From contig NZ_CP077077.1 of assembly GCF_019139675.1 (NCBI RefSeq), positions 2,666,001-2,730,000 of the forward strand: DNA of 64,000 nt. The letters run 5' to 3'. How positions within the stretch are numbered: position 1 is the stretch's first letter; each line of letters begins with the position of its first letter. The stretch is from Pseudomonas maumuensis (lineage in GTDB: Bacteria; Pseudomonadota; Gammaproteobacteria; Pseudomonadales; Pseudomonadaceae). This document shows positions 41,125-49,800 of the stretch, piece by piece. The notes under the pieces are model-generated. The model was not told the origin of the DNA and ran no database searches. It was given only the letters and a program-made list of their open reading frames with translations. The position numbers and the translations under genes are program-made.

Positions 41125-42351
41125 ATGGACGTGTTCTCCCCCCTGACCCTGCCCAATGGCGCGGTCATCCCCAACCGCATCGCCAAGGCTGCCATGGAAG
41201 AAAACATGGCCGATGCCGACCATGCGCCCTCCGACCGACTGATGCGCTTGTACCAGGCCTGGGCGCAGGGCGGGGCCGGCTTGCTGATCAGCGGCAACGT
41301 CATGGTCGACAACCGCGCCATGACCGGCCCCGGCGGCGTTGTGCTGGAAGATGACCGGCACCTGGAGCGTTTTCGCCAGTGGGCCGCCATCGGTCGTTCG
41401 AAGGGCGCGCAGTTCTGGTTGCAGATCAATCACCCCGGCCGGCAGATGCCCGCGAGCCTGGGCCAGGAGACCTGGGGCCCGTCGGCCGTGGCGCTGGAGC
41501 TGGGCAGCATGTCCAGGCATTTTTCCACCCCGCGGGCGATGACCCACGAAGTGATCGAAGATGTGATCCGCCGTTTTGCCAACACCGCGCGGCTGGGGGA
41601 GCAGGCAGGCTTTAGTGGGGTGGAAATCCACGCGGCCCATGGCTACCTGCTCAGCCAGTTCCTTTCGCCCCTGAGCAACCAACGCACCGACCAGTGGGGT
41701 GGCACCTTGGAAAATCGTGCGCGACTGCTGCTGGAGGTGGTCAAGGCGGTGCGTGCGGTGGTGTCGCCCGGCTTCGCCGTGGCCGTCAAGCTCAACTCGG
41801 CGGACTTCCAGCGTGGCGGCTTCAGTGCAGACGATGCGCGGCAGGTGGTGGCCTTGCTCAATGAGCTGGCGGTCGACCTGGTGGAATTGTCCGGTGGCAG
41901 CTACGAAGCCCCGGCGATGCAGGGCCAGGCCCGGGATGGCCGCACGCTGGCGCGCGAGGCGTATTTCCTGGAGTTCGCCCGGGACATCCGCACGGTGGCG
42001 AAGATGCCGGTGATGGTCACCGGCGGCATCCGCCGCCGACCAGTGGCCGAGCAAGTGGTGCAAAGCGGCGTCGAGATGGTCGGTATCGGCACCGCGCTGG
42101 CCATCGCGCCGGCCTTGCCCCGTGACTGGCAGGCGGGGGAGGAGGCAGTGCCGGAACTGCGCCCGATTACCTGGAAGAACAAGGCGCTGGCCTCGCTGGG
42201 CAACATGGCCATGGTCAAGTTCCAGCTGCGCAGGCTGAGCGAAGCCAAGGCGCCGGATCCCCAGGTGGCGCCCTGGTGGGCGCTGCTGCGCCAGCAATGG
42301 ACCGACGCCGCCCGTGCCAGGCAATACCGGCGGCACATGGCGCGGCAATGA
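41125..42351 (+). CDS. NADH:flavin oxidoreductase, Old Yellow Enzyme family
   Basis: The 408-residue FMN enzyme of the OYE/2,4-dienoyl-CoA-reductase-like group shows L-P-N-G-A-V-I-P-N-R at the start, I-N-H-P-G-R-Q near 102, and G-V-E-I-H-A-A-H-G-Y-L-L-S-Q-F-L-S-P near 168. This is followed by R-T-D-Q-W-G-G and the FMN-phosphate loop V-T-G-G-I-R-R-R. No iron-sulfur/FAD domain is attached, so it is the short form. OYEs reduce activated C=C bonds of electrophiles, quinones or nitro compounds. A MerR-type promoter 31 bp upstream suggests induction by such compounds together with the hydrolase and the exported decarboxylase-like protein. Confidence 0.88.
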   Translation: MDVFSPLTLPNGAVIPNRIAKAAMEENMADADHAPSDRLMRLYQAWAQGGAGLLISGNVMVDNRAMTGPGGVVLEDDRHLERFRQWAAIGRSKGAQFWLQINHPGRQMPASLGQETWGPSAVALELGSMSRHFSTPRAMTHEVIEDVIRRFANTARLGEQAGFSGVEIHAAHGYLLSQFLSPLSNQRTDQWGGTLENRARLLLEVVKAVRAVVSPGFAVAVKLNSADFQRGGFSADDARQVVALLNELAVDLVELSGGSYEAPAMQGQARDGRTLAREAYFLEFARDIRTVAKMPVMVTGGIRRRPVAEQVVQSGVEMVGIGTALAIAPALPRDWQAGEEAVPELRPITWKNKALASLGNMAMVKFQLRRLSEAKAPDPQVAPWWALLRQQWTDAARARQYRRHMARQ

Positions 42352-42397
42352 CGCCGAGGAGATGTGATAATGGCCGGGCTATCACAAGAGGCACACC

Positions 42398-42811
42398 ATG
42401 CTGACCATCTCCAACAACGTGCAGGTGCCGGACGCCGAGATCGAGCTGAGCCATATTCGCGCGCAGGGCGCCGGTGGCCAGAACGTCAACAAGGTTTCCA
42501 GCGCCGTGCATCTGCGCTTCGACATTGCAGCCTCATCGCTGCCCGCCTTCTACAAGGAGCGGCTGCTGGCATTGCGTGACAGCCGCATCACCGCCGACGG
42601 CGTGCTAATCATCAAGGCCCAGCAGTACCGCACCCAGGAGCAGAACCGCGCGGACGCCTTGGCGCGCCTGGCCGAGTTGATCATCGGCGCGGCCAAGGTC
42701 GAGAAAAAGCGCCGGCCGACCAAGCCGACCCTGGGTTCGAAGACCCGCCGTCTCGACACGAAATCCAGGCGCGGCTCGATCAAGGCAGGTCGCGGCAAGG
42801 TGGATTTCTAG
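42398..42811 (+). CDS. arfB: Alternative ribosome-rescue factor ArfB (peptidyl-tRNA hydrolase)
   Basis: The 137-residue protein frees ribosomes stalled on broken mRNAs. The catalytic G26-G27-Q28 loop sits in R-A-Q-G-A-G-G-Q-N-V-N-K. The C-terminal tail is very basic (K-K-R-R-P-T-K, S-R-R-G-S-I-K-A-G-R-G-K), as needed to enter the empty mRNA channel. Length matches YaeJ/ArfB, not the larger release factors RF1/RF2, and there is no codon-recognition domain. It lies 46 bp after the OYE-type gene but is probably an independent housekeeping gene. Confidence 0.93.
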   Translation: MLTISNNVQVPDAEIELSHIRAQGAGGQNVNKVSSAVHLRFDIAASSLPAFYKERLLALRDSRITADGVLIIKAQQYRTQEQNRADALARLAELIIGAAKVEKKRRPTKPTLGSKTRRLDTKSRRGSIKAGRGKVDF

Positions 42812-43204
42812 GCGCCTACACAAAAGGTTCAATCGAGCCGACGGACGGCTACCAATTGTCCTACAGAAAATTCGACAGGGTGATAGCGCTTTGCTAGTGT
42901 CATTGGCACTTCGCCTATCAGCCCGCTCACCGGGTGATCAGCTGTCACGAATCGCAAGGGAGCCCGGCCATCACCGGGTGTTCGGACCACCGATCCAGGC
43001 CATGGAGGCCGAAGATGCGCTCTTCAACGACTCGCCCAATCCTCTTTTTCCCCACTTGCAGCACCTGTCGGACCGTGCGCTTCGACAGCCGTTGACCCGT
43101 TGCAAGTCCCCACTGTGATGTTGCACGGCGGCGCCTCCCCGGCGGCGTCTTCCTGACAGTTGTCATCACTTCGATTTTTCACCGTTTCGATGTGAGGCTT
43201 CCCC
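42812..43204. promoter_or_regulatory. 393-bp gap: leader/promoter region of the seven-gene locus
   Basis: No gene is supported. Likely control elements of the locus are a weak sigma-70-like promoter TTGACC (43092-43097)-17 bp-GTGATG (43115-43120) and a perfect 12-bp palindrome TGACAGTTGTCA (43154-43165) 39 bp before the start codon, a possible operator. The GC-rich repeats GGCGGCG just before the palindrome could fold in the leader mRNA. The -10 match is poor, so the promoter call is tentative. Confidence 0.35.
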
Positions 43205-44392
43205 ATGGCTGTGAAAAACGATTTTCTGATTCGCAACAACCTCGGTGATACCGGCAAGCTGCCGCGCGCCGGGAGCTGGACCGGCAGTCCCGACATCCTA
43301 GTGGCCGGGCAGACCGCCCTGACCACCCAGGAGATGGTCTCGAAGTACAACCAGGCCTTCGATGAACAGGTCAAGGAGTACTACACCAACAACTTCTATG
43401 TGCGAGCGAAGAACGTCAGCGACCACAACGTCACTCAGAATCTGTATCTGTTCCAGGTGCCGCAGAGCGTGTTCCTGGCGCCGAACGTCTGGTACAACCA
43501 GGACAGCCTGATGACCTACGTCTCGGTCGTGCCTGACCCGGACAACCCCGGCAAGACCAAAGAGGTCACCCAGAGATTTCAGACGATCTCGGCAGGCCCG
43601 GGCGACATCGTCGCGTCCAACGCCTTCACCTGGAAACCGCTGACCACCGAGCACCATTGCCTGGTGGCGATCGTTGCCGACAGTTTCGACGCCGTCCAGG
43701 CCCAGTTCCCATCCGGAGTGAACTCCAGCGTCGATCAGTACGCCGCCTGGATCTACGCCAACCGCAACCTGGGCTGGCACAACGTGAACATCCAGGCGAC
43801 CAGCGCTGCGGATGTCTATGAGCAGCAGGTTCCGATGAACCAGACCTGGGACGATGCGCTGCTCAGCTGCACCTTGCACGTGACCAATGTACCGGTCGGC
43901 GCCGAGGTAGGTTTCTTCGCCAACAACAACACCAAGTGGGGCGACAGCATCGCTGTGGGGGACACCCCGGTGCCGAACAAACCGGGTGCGCCGAATCCCA
44001 ATATCAATCCCAAGTTCATCGTCGGCACTACCGTCAAGATCCAGGGCGGGTACATGGGCCTCGTGACCTTCTACATCAACTTCAAGGGCAAACCCAAGCC
44101 TGACAACTTCAGCATGCAGTTCGTGGTGACCAATGCCCCGGAACTGTCGCCCGCGATGAAGGAAAGTCTGGAACCCTTGTTGCGCCAGGACGGCAACCTG
44201 GTAGATCACTACGAACGCTGCAACTTCGACGAGCACAGCGTCTTCGTCCATCCGCGCAACGGCCGGCGGTATGTCGGCTACCGGGGCTACCGCGAGTTGC
44301 TGAACCAAATCTCGGACCAGTTGAGCGTCGAGCCGACCCTGGTGACGATCATCGGTTCCAACGCCACCATCCCCAACGGCGGTTTCCGTTGA
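43205..44392 (+). CDS. Seven-gene locus protein 1: Ig-like protein of unknown function
   Basis: This 395-residue protein has no signal peptide or membrane segment. It starts I9-R-N-N-L-G-D-T, and after S28-P-D-I enters a beta-rich domain beginning N-F-Y-V-R-A-K-N (63-70) and continuing to W-x-P-L-T-T-E-H-H-C-L-V-A-I-V near 145-158. That pattern (Y-V-R-x-x-N, then W-x-P and C-L-V-A) is typical of Ig-like domains. A second beta-rich region (about 205-315) and a C-terminal part rich in charged residues follow. The next gene encodes a shorter paralogue with the same N-terminal marks at nearly the same positions. It heads the locus; 30 bp separate it from gene 2. Function unknown; a structural subunit is plausible. 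Confidence 0.75.
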   Translation: MAVKNDFLIRNNLGDTGKLPRAGSWTGSPDILVAGQTALTTQEMVSKYNQAFDEQVKEYYTNNFYVRAKNVSDHNVTQNLYLFQVPQSVFLAPNVWYNQDSLMTYVSVVPDPDNPGKTKEVTQRFQTISAGPGDIVASNAFTWKPLTTEHHCLVAIVADSFDAVQAQFPSGVNSSVDQYAAWIYANRNLGWHNVNIQATSAADVYEQQVPMNQTWDDALLSCTLHVTNVPVGAEVGFFANNNTKWGDSIAVGDTPVPNKPGAPNPNINPKFIVGTTVKIQGGYMGLVTFYINFKGKPKPDNFSMQFVVTNAPELSPAMKESLEPLLRQDGNLVDHYERCNFDEHSVFVHPRNGRRYVGYRGYRELLNQISDQLSVEPTLVTIIGSNATIPNGGFR

Positions 44393-44422
44393 AGCCAACG
44401 CTCATTCAAGGAGGATCGCGAC

Positions 44423-45385
44423 ATGTCTCATGACTACGATTGGCTGTTCATCCGCAACAACCTGGCCCAGACCTCGCCCGGCAAGACACCGCCCACCGAT
44501 GCCTCGCCCGATATCATCACGCGTCTCGCGCCTGCCACTGCCGCAGAGCTGAGCAGCTTCGCCGAGTGCTACGACCAGCCCTTCTCGCAGGACGTCGACT
44601 ACCACGGCACCAACTACGTGTATGTGCGCGCCCGCAACCTGGGCAAGGACAGCGGCAAGACCGCAGTCGGCACTGTGCAGCTGTGGTACTGCAGCGCCGA
44701 CACCCTCGACACCAAACCGTTCTGGAAGCGCTTGAGCACCCAGGACCAGAACAATGCCGTCAGCATCAGCGCGCCAGGGCAGGCGGTGGCCGTCACCGAC
44801 ATCCCGTTCCTGTTCGGCAATGTCGCGGCCCCGGTGCAGGGCGCGCCCTACAGCCTGATCGCCTTCATCACCGACGCCAATCACCCGGCGCCGACGGGCA
44901 GTGCCTTCACCCCGTTACACGAGGCGATCGTCGAGGCGGGCAACGCTGCCTATGACACCCTCGCGGTACCACCTAAACCGCCGACTCCGGCCACCGGCTT
45001 CGGCTGGTCGAGCAAGGTGGCCCTTAACAATGCCAAGCCGGTGGATGTCACGGTCACGCTGTCGGCTTCGCGGTTCGACCCCGACGCCGAGATGTACTTC
45101 GTCTTCGAGACCCCGGATGCCAACGGCGACATCATCTCCATCGGCAAGTCGGCACTGGCCAACGGCAAGTTCTACGGCACCCCGGCGACCTTGCCGGCCA
45201 ACTATGTCAGCCAGGTCACGGCCTACTATGTCGCGCCGGTGCCGCCCAGTGGCCAGCTCAGCGCCGACTTCACCTTGCAGATCGTCCAGGACCCGCCGAG
45301 CGGCCAGGGCGGGCAGGCCAAGCTGCTCGAGAAGTTCAACGTGTCGTTGACCCAGGTGGTCGCGGTCGCCAAGGCCGGCGCCTAG
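44423..45385 (+). CDS. Seven-gene locus protein 2: paralogue of protein 1
   Basis: The 320-residue protein has the same plan as protein 1: I10-R-N-N-L, S28-P-D-I-I, then N-Y-V-Y-V-R-A-R-N (64-72), a Trp-containing strand, and Y-S-L-I-A-F-I-T-D near 145. A second beta-domain (about 190-300) aligns with the S-C-T-L-H-V region of protein 1 (here V-D-V-T-V-T-L-S-A-S). It lacks the extra C-terminal region of protein 1. An AAGGAGG ribosome site precedes it, suggesting abundant synthesis. No signal peptide. It is probably a duplicated structural or binding subunit; nothing in it looks catalytic. Confidence 0.75.
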   Translation: MSHDYDWLFIRNNLAQTSPGKTPPTDASPDIITRLAPATAAELSSFAECYDQPFSQDVDYHGTNYVYVRARNLGKDSGKTAVGTVQLWYCSADTLDTKPFWKRLSTQDQNNAVSISAPGQAVAVTDIPFLFGNVAAPVQGAPYSLIAFITDANHPAPTGSAFTPLHEAIVEAGNAAYDTLAVPPKPPTPATGFGWSSKVALNNAKPVDVTVTLSASRFDPDAEMYFVFETPDANGDIISIGKSALANGKFYGTPATLPANYVSQVTAYYVAPVPPSGQLSADFTLQIVQDPPSGQGGQAKLLEKFNVSLTQVVAVAKAGA

Positions 45386-45392
45386 CCCACTG

Positions 45393-45420
45393 GCGCAGGG
45401 CCGCGCGCGCGGCCCTGCGC
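45393..45420. terminator. Perfect 28-nt GC palindrome between genes 2 and 3 of the locus
   Basis: GCGCAGGGCCGCGC (45393-45406) is followed directly by its exact inverse, giving a very stable stem. No T-run follows (CTCCCCAACTCC), so full termination is doubtful. Partial termination, RNA processing or 3'-end protection of the first two cistrons is more likely and would make proteins 1 and 2 more abundant than the rest. Confidence 0.6.
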
Positions 45421-45451
45421 TCCCCAACTCCTCGCAAGGTCAGGACTGCCC

Positions 45452-46825
45452 ATGGCGATTACCCTGCGCGTGAAGAACAATTACGGCGGCAACCTGGTCA
45501 GCCAGAAGTACCAGCCGGTCGAGACCCCGGCCCTGGCGAGCGGTGACAAGGACGATTGCCAGGCACTGGTCAATGGCCGCATCGATGTGCTCCGCGATAC
45601 CGGCAAGGTGCCCAGGGCACTGGACTTTTCCACCGGGGGCGGCTGGGGGGCGATCTGCGCCGCCGAGAACAACGCTGCCTCGTTGCCGCCATTGCTGGTC
45701 ATCTCCAGCAACCGCAGCGCGTGGATCGCTTCAGGCTTCGCGCGCGGCCAGGCGCTGCTGGAACAGCTGGAGATCGGTCATTTCAGCAACATCTCCGACC
45801 CGCAGGCGTTCGCCCGGCCGAACGTCGAATCCAAGGACAACGAGCGGCCAGTGCCGGCCTGGTACTTTCCCCCGCGGGTCAACGATGTCAATCGGCGGGT
45901 ATACGTCATCGTCCATGAGCTGGAGTACGGCAAATACCGGGACGCCCTGAACAGTGTGACCAACCTGCATGTGATCGGTTGGTCGTTTCGCAACGACGCC
46001 GGTTGGCAGGACGGCGGCGATTACCCCTATGTCGGCTTCGGCGCCAGCCGTTACGCCGCCATCGAGTTCGCCAAGCGGCTGCGCCGCGATTGCGCCAATC
46101 GCTGGAATCGCGCCTGGCTGGTGGACGACAACGTGTACCACCTCAACAGTTTCAAGGGCCTGCAGGCGGCGGAAGCGGCGAGTGCGGCCCTCGGTCTTGT
46201 CGGCCTGGGCTTTGGCAGCGAAACGGCCACCGACACCAGCGACGGCATCGCCGCGAAATTCAAGGGTAAAAAGTTGCTGGGCCAGCAGCCCGGCACATAC
46301 GCGGCAGCGGCGTTTCGCAAGGACCGCGTGCTGCAGCAGGCGGTGTTGTGGGACATCGACTGGCTGGACCGCAACAACCTCAACTTCAGCCCCTATTTCA
46401 TCGCCTCGGCAGAAGACACCAGCATCACCAACTACCTGCTCGCCAACAAGTTCGCCTTTGGCATCGCCACCGAGACGACCATCCTCAAGCAGACCACCAC
46501 CGGTTATGACAATGACGAAGGTGCCGAGCTGCTTGGCCGCATCCGTTACAACTACGAGCGCTGGTACGCAATCACCGAAGGGCTGCAGCAGGTGGTCGAC
46601 CAGAATGGCGCGGCCACGCCCCAGGCGTTGAAGACCTTCATCGTCGACAAGGTGTTCCCGGCCTCGGTCATGGCCGCGCAGGTAGGTAATGCCGAGGTGC
46701 GCAATCGCGCGATCTGCCAGGCGGTGGAGTCGATCATGGCCGTCGGCGTCAAGCTCGCGGGTGCCACTCCCAGCCGCTTGTTCAAGCCCAATGACAACGC
46801 TCAGCAAGTGACCAATGTCACGTGA
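45452..46825 (+). CDS. Seven-gene locus protein 3: possible GT-A-like (glycosyltransferase-fold) protein
   Basis: The 457-residue protein has no signal peptide. Its middle reads like a nucleotide-sugar-binding GT-A fold. A strand R-R-V-Y-V-I-V-H-E-L-E-Y-G-K-Y (about 148-162) is followed by L-H-V-I-G-W, then G-A-S-R-Y-A-A-I-E-F-A-K-R, and then the acidic motif A-W-L-V-D-D-N-V-Y-H-L (about 221-231), where D-D-N would take the place of the D-x-D metal motif. The C-terminal third is helical. This is inference from pattern alone; no family is certain. It follows a strong hairpin and precedes the DUF6603-like gene by 13 bp. Confidence 0.65.
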   Translation: MAITLRVKNNYGGNLVSQKYQPVETPALASGDKDDCQALVNGRIDVLRDTGKVPRALDFSTGGGWGAICAAENNAASLPPLLVISSNRSAWIASGFARGQALLEQLEIGHFSNISDPQAFARPNVESKDNERPVPAWYFPPRVNDVNRRVYVIVHELEYGKYRDALNSVTNLHVIGWSFRNDAGWQDGGDYPYVGFGASRYAAIEFAKRLRRDCANRWNRAWLVDDNVYHLNSFKGLQAAEAASAALGLVGLGFGSETATDTSDGIAAKFKGKKLLGQQPGTYAAAAFRKDRVLQQAVLWDIDWLDRNNLNFSPYFIASAEDTSITNYLLANKFAFGIATETTILKQTTTGYDNDEGAELLGRIRYNYERWYAITEGLQQVVDQNGAATPQALKTFIVDKVFPASVMAAQVGNAEVRNRAICQAVESIMAVGVKLAGATPSRLFKPNDNAQQVTNVT

Positions 46826-46838
46826 GCAGGAGCCGACC

Positions 46839-49800
46839 GTGAATATCGACCAACTGGCAAGTGAGCTGCGCAAGCAGGTAGCCGGAACCGGCAAGCTGGT
46901 ACTCGACACACGCCTGCTCGAGGCGGACGAGGTTGCCAGCATCGGTACCGCCTTCGGGCTCGACGGCGGCGCCGCGCTTTCGGTCGAAGGGCTTCGCCCC
47001 AGCGGCGTCAGCGGGCCCGAGCAGGGCGTGGTAAGCGTGAGCGGAGGGCGGTCGGCACTGCTCGGTGTCACCGAGGTGAGCGTCCAGCTGAGTTTCAACA
47101 TCAGCCAGGGGGTGGTGGCGGTGATCGTCGAAGCGCTCATGCCGTCGGGGTGGACGCTGGCCACTAGTTTCCCGGCCATGACGTTCTTTCCCTTCAGCCT
47201 GCTCCAGCCGACCACGCCGCGCTTCATCTATACCAGCGTTGCGCAGCCTGCATTTCGCTGGTCGGCCGACGATGGCGGCACGGTCGGCCTGGCCGCGGGG
47301 CAAAACTTCCTGTCGATGCTGGATCTGCGTGAGATCAGCGGTGTGGGGGCCATCCTCGGCGACCTGGTGGGCAGTGCATCCTATCGTTTCTACGGGCCTT
47401 TTGCCCCGGATGCCAAGGCGCATTACCCGATCCTGCGGCTGCGGGCGCCGGTGTCGGACAGCGTGTTCGCCGTTGGTGTGGGCGACTGGAAACTCAGCCT
47501 GTCCGCACCGGCGGTCAGTGTCAGCATCAGCGAACCGAGCAACCAGATCCAGGCGTTCGGCTTCGCGGTGTCGTCAGTGTTCGACGGCAAGCTCGACTGT
47601 GGCATCGAAATCCCGCAGACGCTCGACACGCTGCTGCTCTTTGCGCAACCAGTGCCGGGAGCCCAGTTCAATGCCGGCGACCTCATCCGCAGTCTGCCCG
47701 GCGGCCAGCACTACGAAGACTACATTCCGCGATCCTTGAGCCAAGTGTTCGAAGATGTCGGCTTGAGCGCGTATCGCATGGTGCTGGCGAACAGGGCGGC
47801 GCCGGTCAGCTCGGTGTCGCTGGCCATCCATACGCAGACGCCCTGGACGCTGATCCCCAGCGTACTGTCGCTGCAGGCACTGACCCTGTCGGTGAGGTTG
47901 AACGAGCCCAGCGGGCCGAAAGCCAGCACCCAGGTCGAGATCCAGGCCTCTGCGCGCTTCCTGCCACAGCTGTTCGATACCACGTTCGCATTCACGGTGT
48001 CGCTGGCCAGGCAGGCGGGCGCCTGGAATATCGACCTGATCAGTGGCCGGATGACCGAGAGCGTCACGCTGGGCGATATCGTCAAGGGCGTGGTTGGTGG
48101 CACGGTACCGGTGCCGGCGGCATTGAGCGAGATCGTCTTCGAACAGTTCGGCGTGTCCGTGCAAGAAAGCGAAGCAAGCTACAGCTATACCGTGCTGGGT
48201 GCCGTACGCACGCAGTTCCTGCTCCTGGATACCCAGGTCGATGCGCAACTGTCGGTGGTCTTCAGCAAGACCGGTGCCGGCGCCTCGGTAGCGCTCAGCG
48301 GCAGTTTCCTGGTGGGGCGGCAGAACTTCACGTTTGACCTGACGTTCGACGCCGGCACCCAGCCGGACCTGAAGCTGCGGGCGCACTGGGAGGCCCGCGA
48401 CAACGACTACCTGCAGTTCGCCGACATCACCGAGGCACTGGGTTTCAGCGTGCCGGCCATTCCTCCTGAGCTCGACCTGGCATTGTCCCAGGCCAGTTTC
48501 GTCTATGACATGGGCGTACACACCGTGCTGCTTTCGGCGACCTCGGCCAACTATGGCACCGGGACCTTCGTCGCCCTCAAGTCGCAAGACCCGAAGACCG
48601 GCACCAGCAACTCGAACTATGTGTTCCAGATGCTGCTGGGGTTCGAGCTGTCGTTGGCCGACCTGCCGCTGGTGGGCAAGGTTTTCACCGACGATCGCCT
48701 GGGCAGCATCCGCAATGTCCAGGCACTGTTCTGCGCCGAGGCCTTGAGTGCCGATCAGGTGGAGCAGCTCAATGCACTGCTCGCCCAGGCCAAAGTGCCG
48801 GCGCAATTGCCCTTGCCCAAGGATGCCAAGGGCACTGCGCAGGCGTTTGCCAGCGGTTTCAACTTTGCCGCCGACATCGAACTCGGCGGCACGGCGTTAC
48901 CGATGAGCGCAGGTGGCGACACCGCGCCAGTGAAGGCCGAGGTCGATGCCACGGCAGCGGCCAGGCCACCGGCCGGCAATGCCGCCTGGCTTACCGTGGG
49001 CAAGTCGATCGGGCCGGTGTCGCTGGCGCGCATCGGTGTGCGCTACGAAGACGGCAGGGTGTGGCTGTTGCTGGATGCCGGCTTCAGCCTGGCGATGCTG
49101 TCGTTCGACCTGCAAGGCCTGGGGCTGGGGTTCCGCCTGCCGAGCAGCAAGAGCGGTGATCTGGATATCAGCGCGCAACTGGATGGCATGAGCCTCGGCC
49201 TGCAGGCCGGGCCATTGAGCATTGCCGGTGGTTTTCTGCGCCTTGGCCGCGACTTCCTGGGGCAGGCGCGGGTCAGCGTGGCGACCTTCTCGCTGTCGGC
49301 GATCGGCGGCTATGCGCCCGACGAGAGTTCGTTCTTCATCTTCGTGCGCCTGCAGCAGCCGTTGGGTGGCCCGCCGTTCTTCTTCGTGACCGGGTTGGCC
49401 GGCGGCTTCGGCATCAATCGCAGCCTGACGCTGCCCAGTATCGATCAGTTGACCAGCTACCCGCTGCTGCCGCAGAACAACAAACGGCCGGAAAACAGCT
49501 TCCCGACCACCCTGGGTACCCAGGCGCCAGGCGAGGTGCTGCAACAGACGCTGGCCAAGACGGCCTCGTACATCCACCCGCAGGCAGGGGAGTACTGGGT
49601 CGCCGCCGGCATCGACTTCACCTCGTTCGAGATGGTCGACGCCACCGCGCTGCTGACCGTGTCCTTCGGGGTATCCCTGGAAGTCGCGCTGCTGGGGATT
49701 GCCCGGGTGACGGTACCCAAAGGCGCGCCGCAACCGATCGCCTACCTCGAAGTAGCGCTGGAGGCGCGTTTCGAGTCGAGCAGTGGCCTGATCGCGGTGG

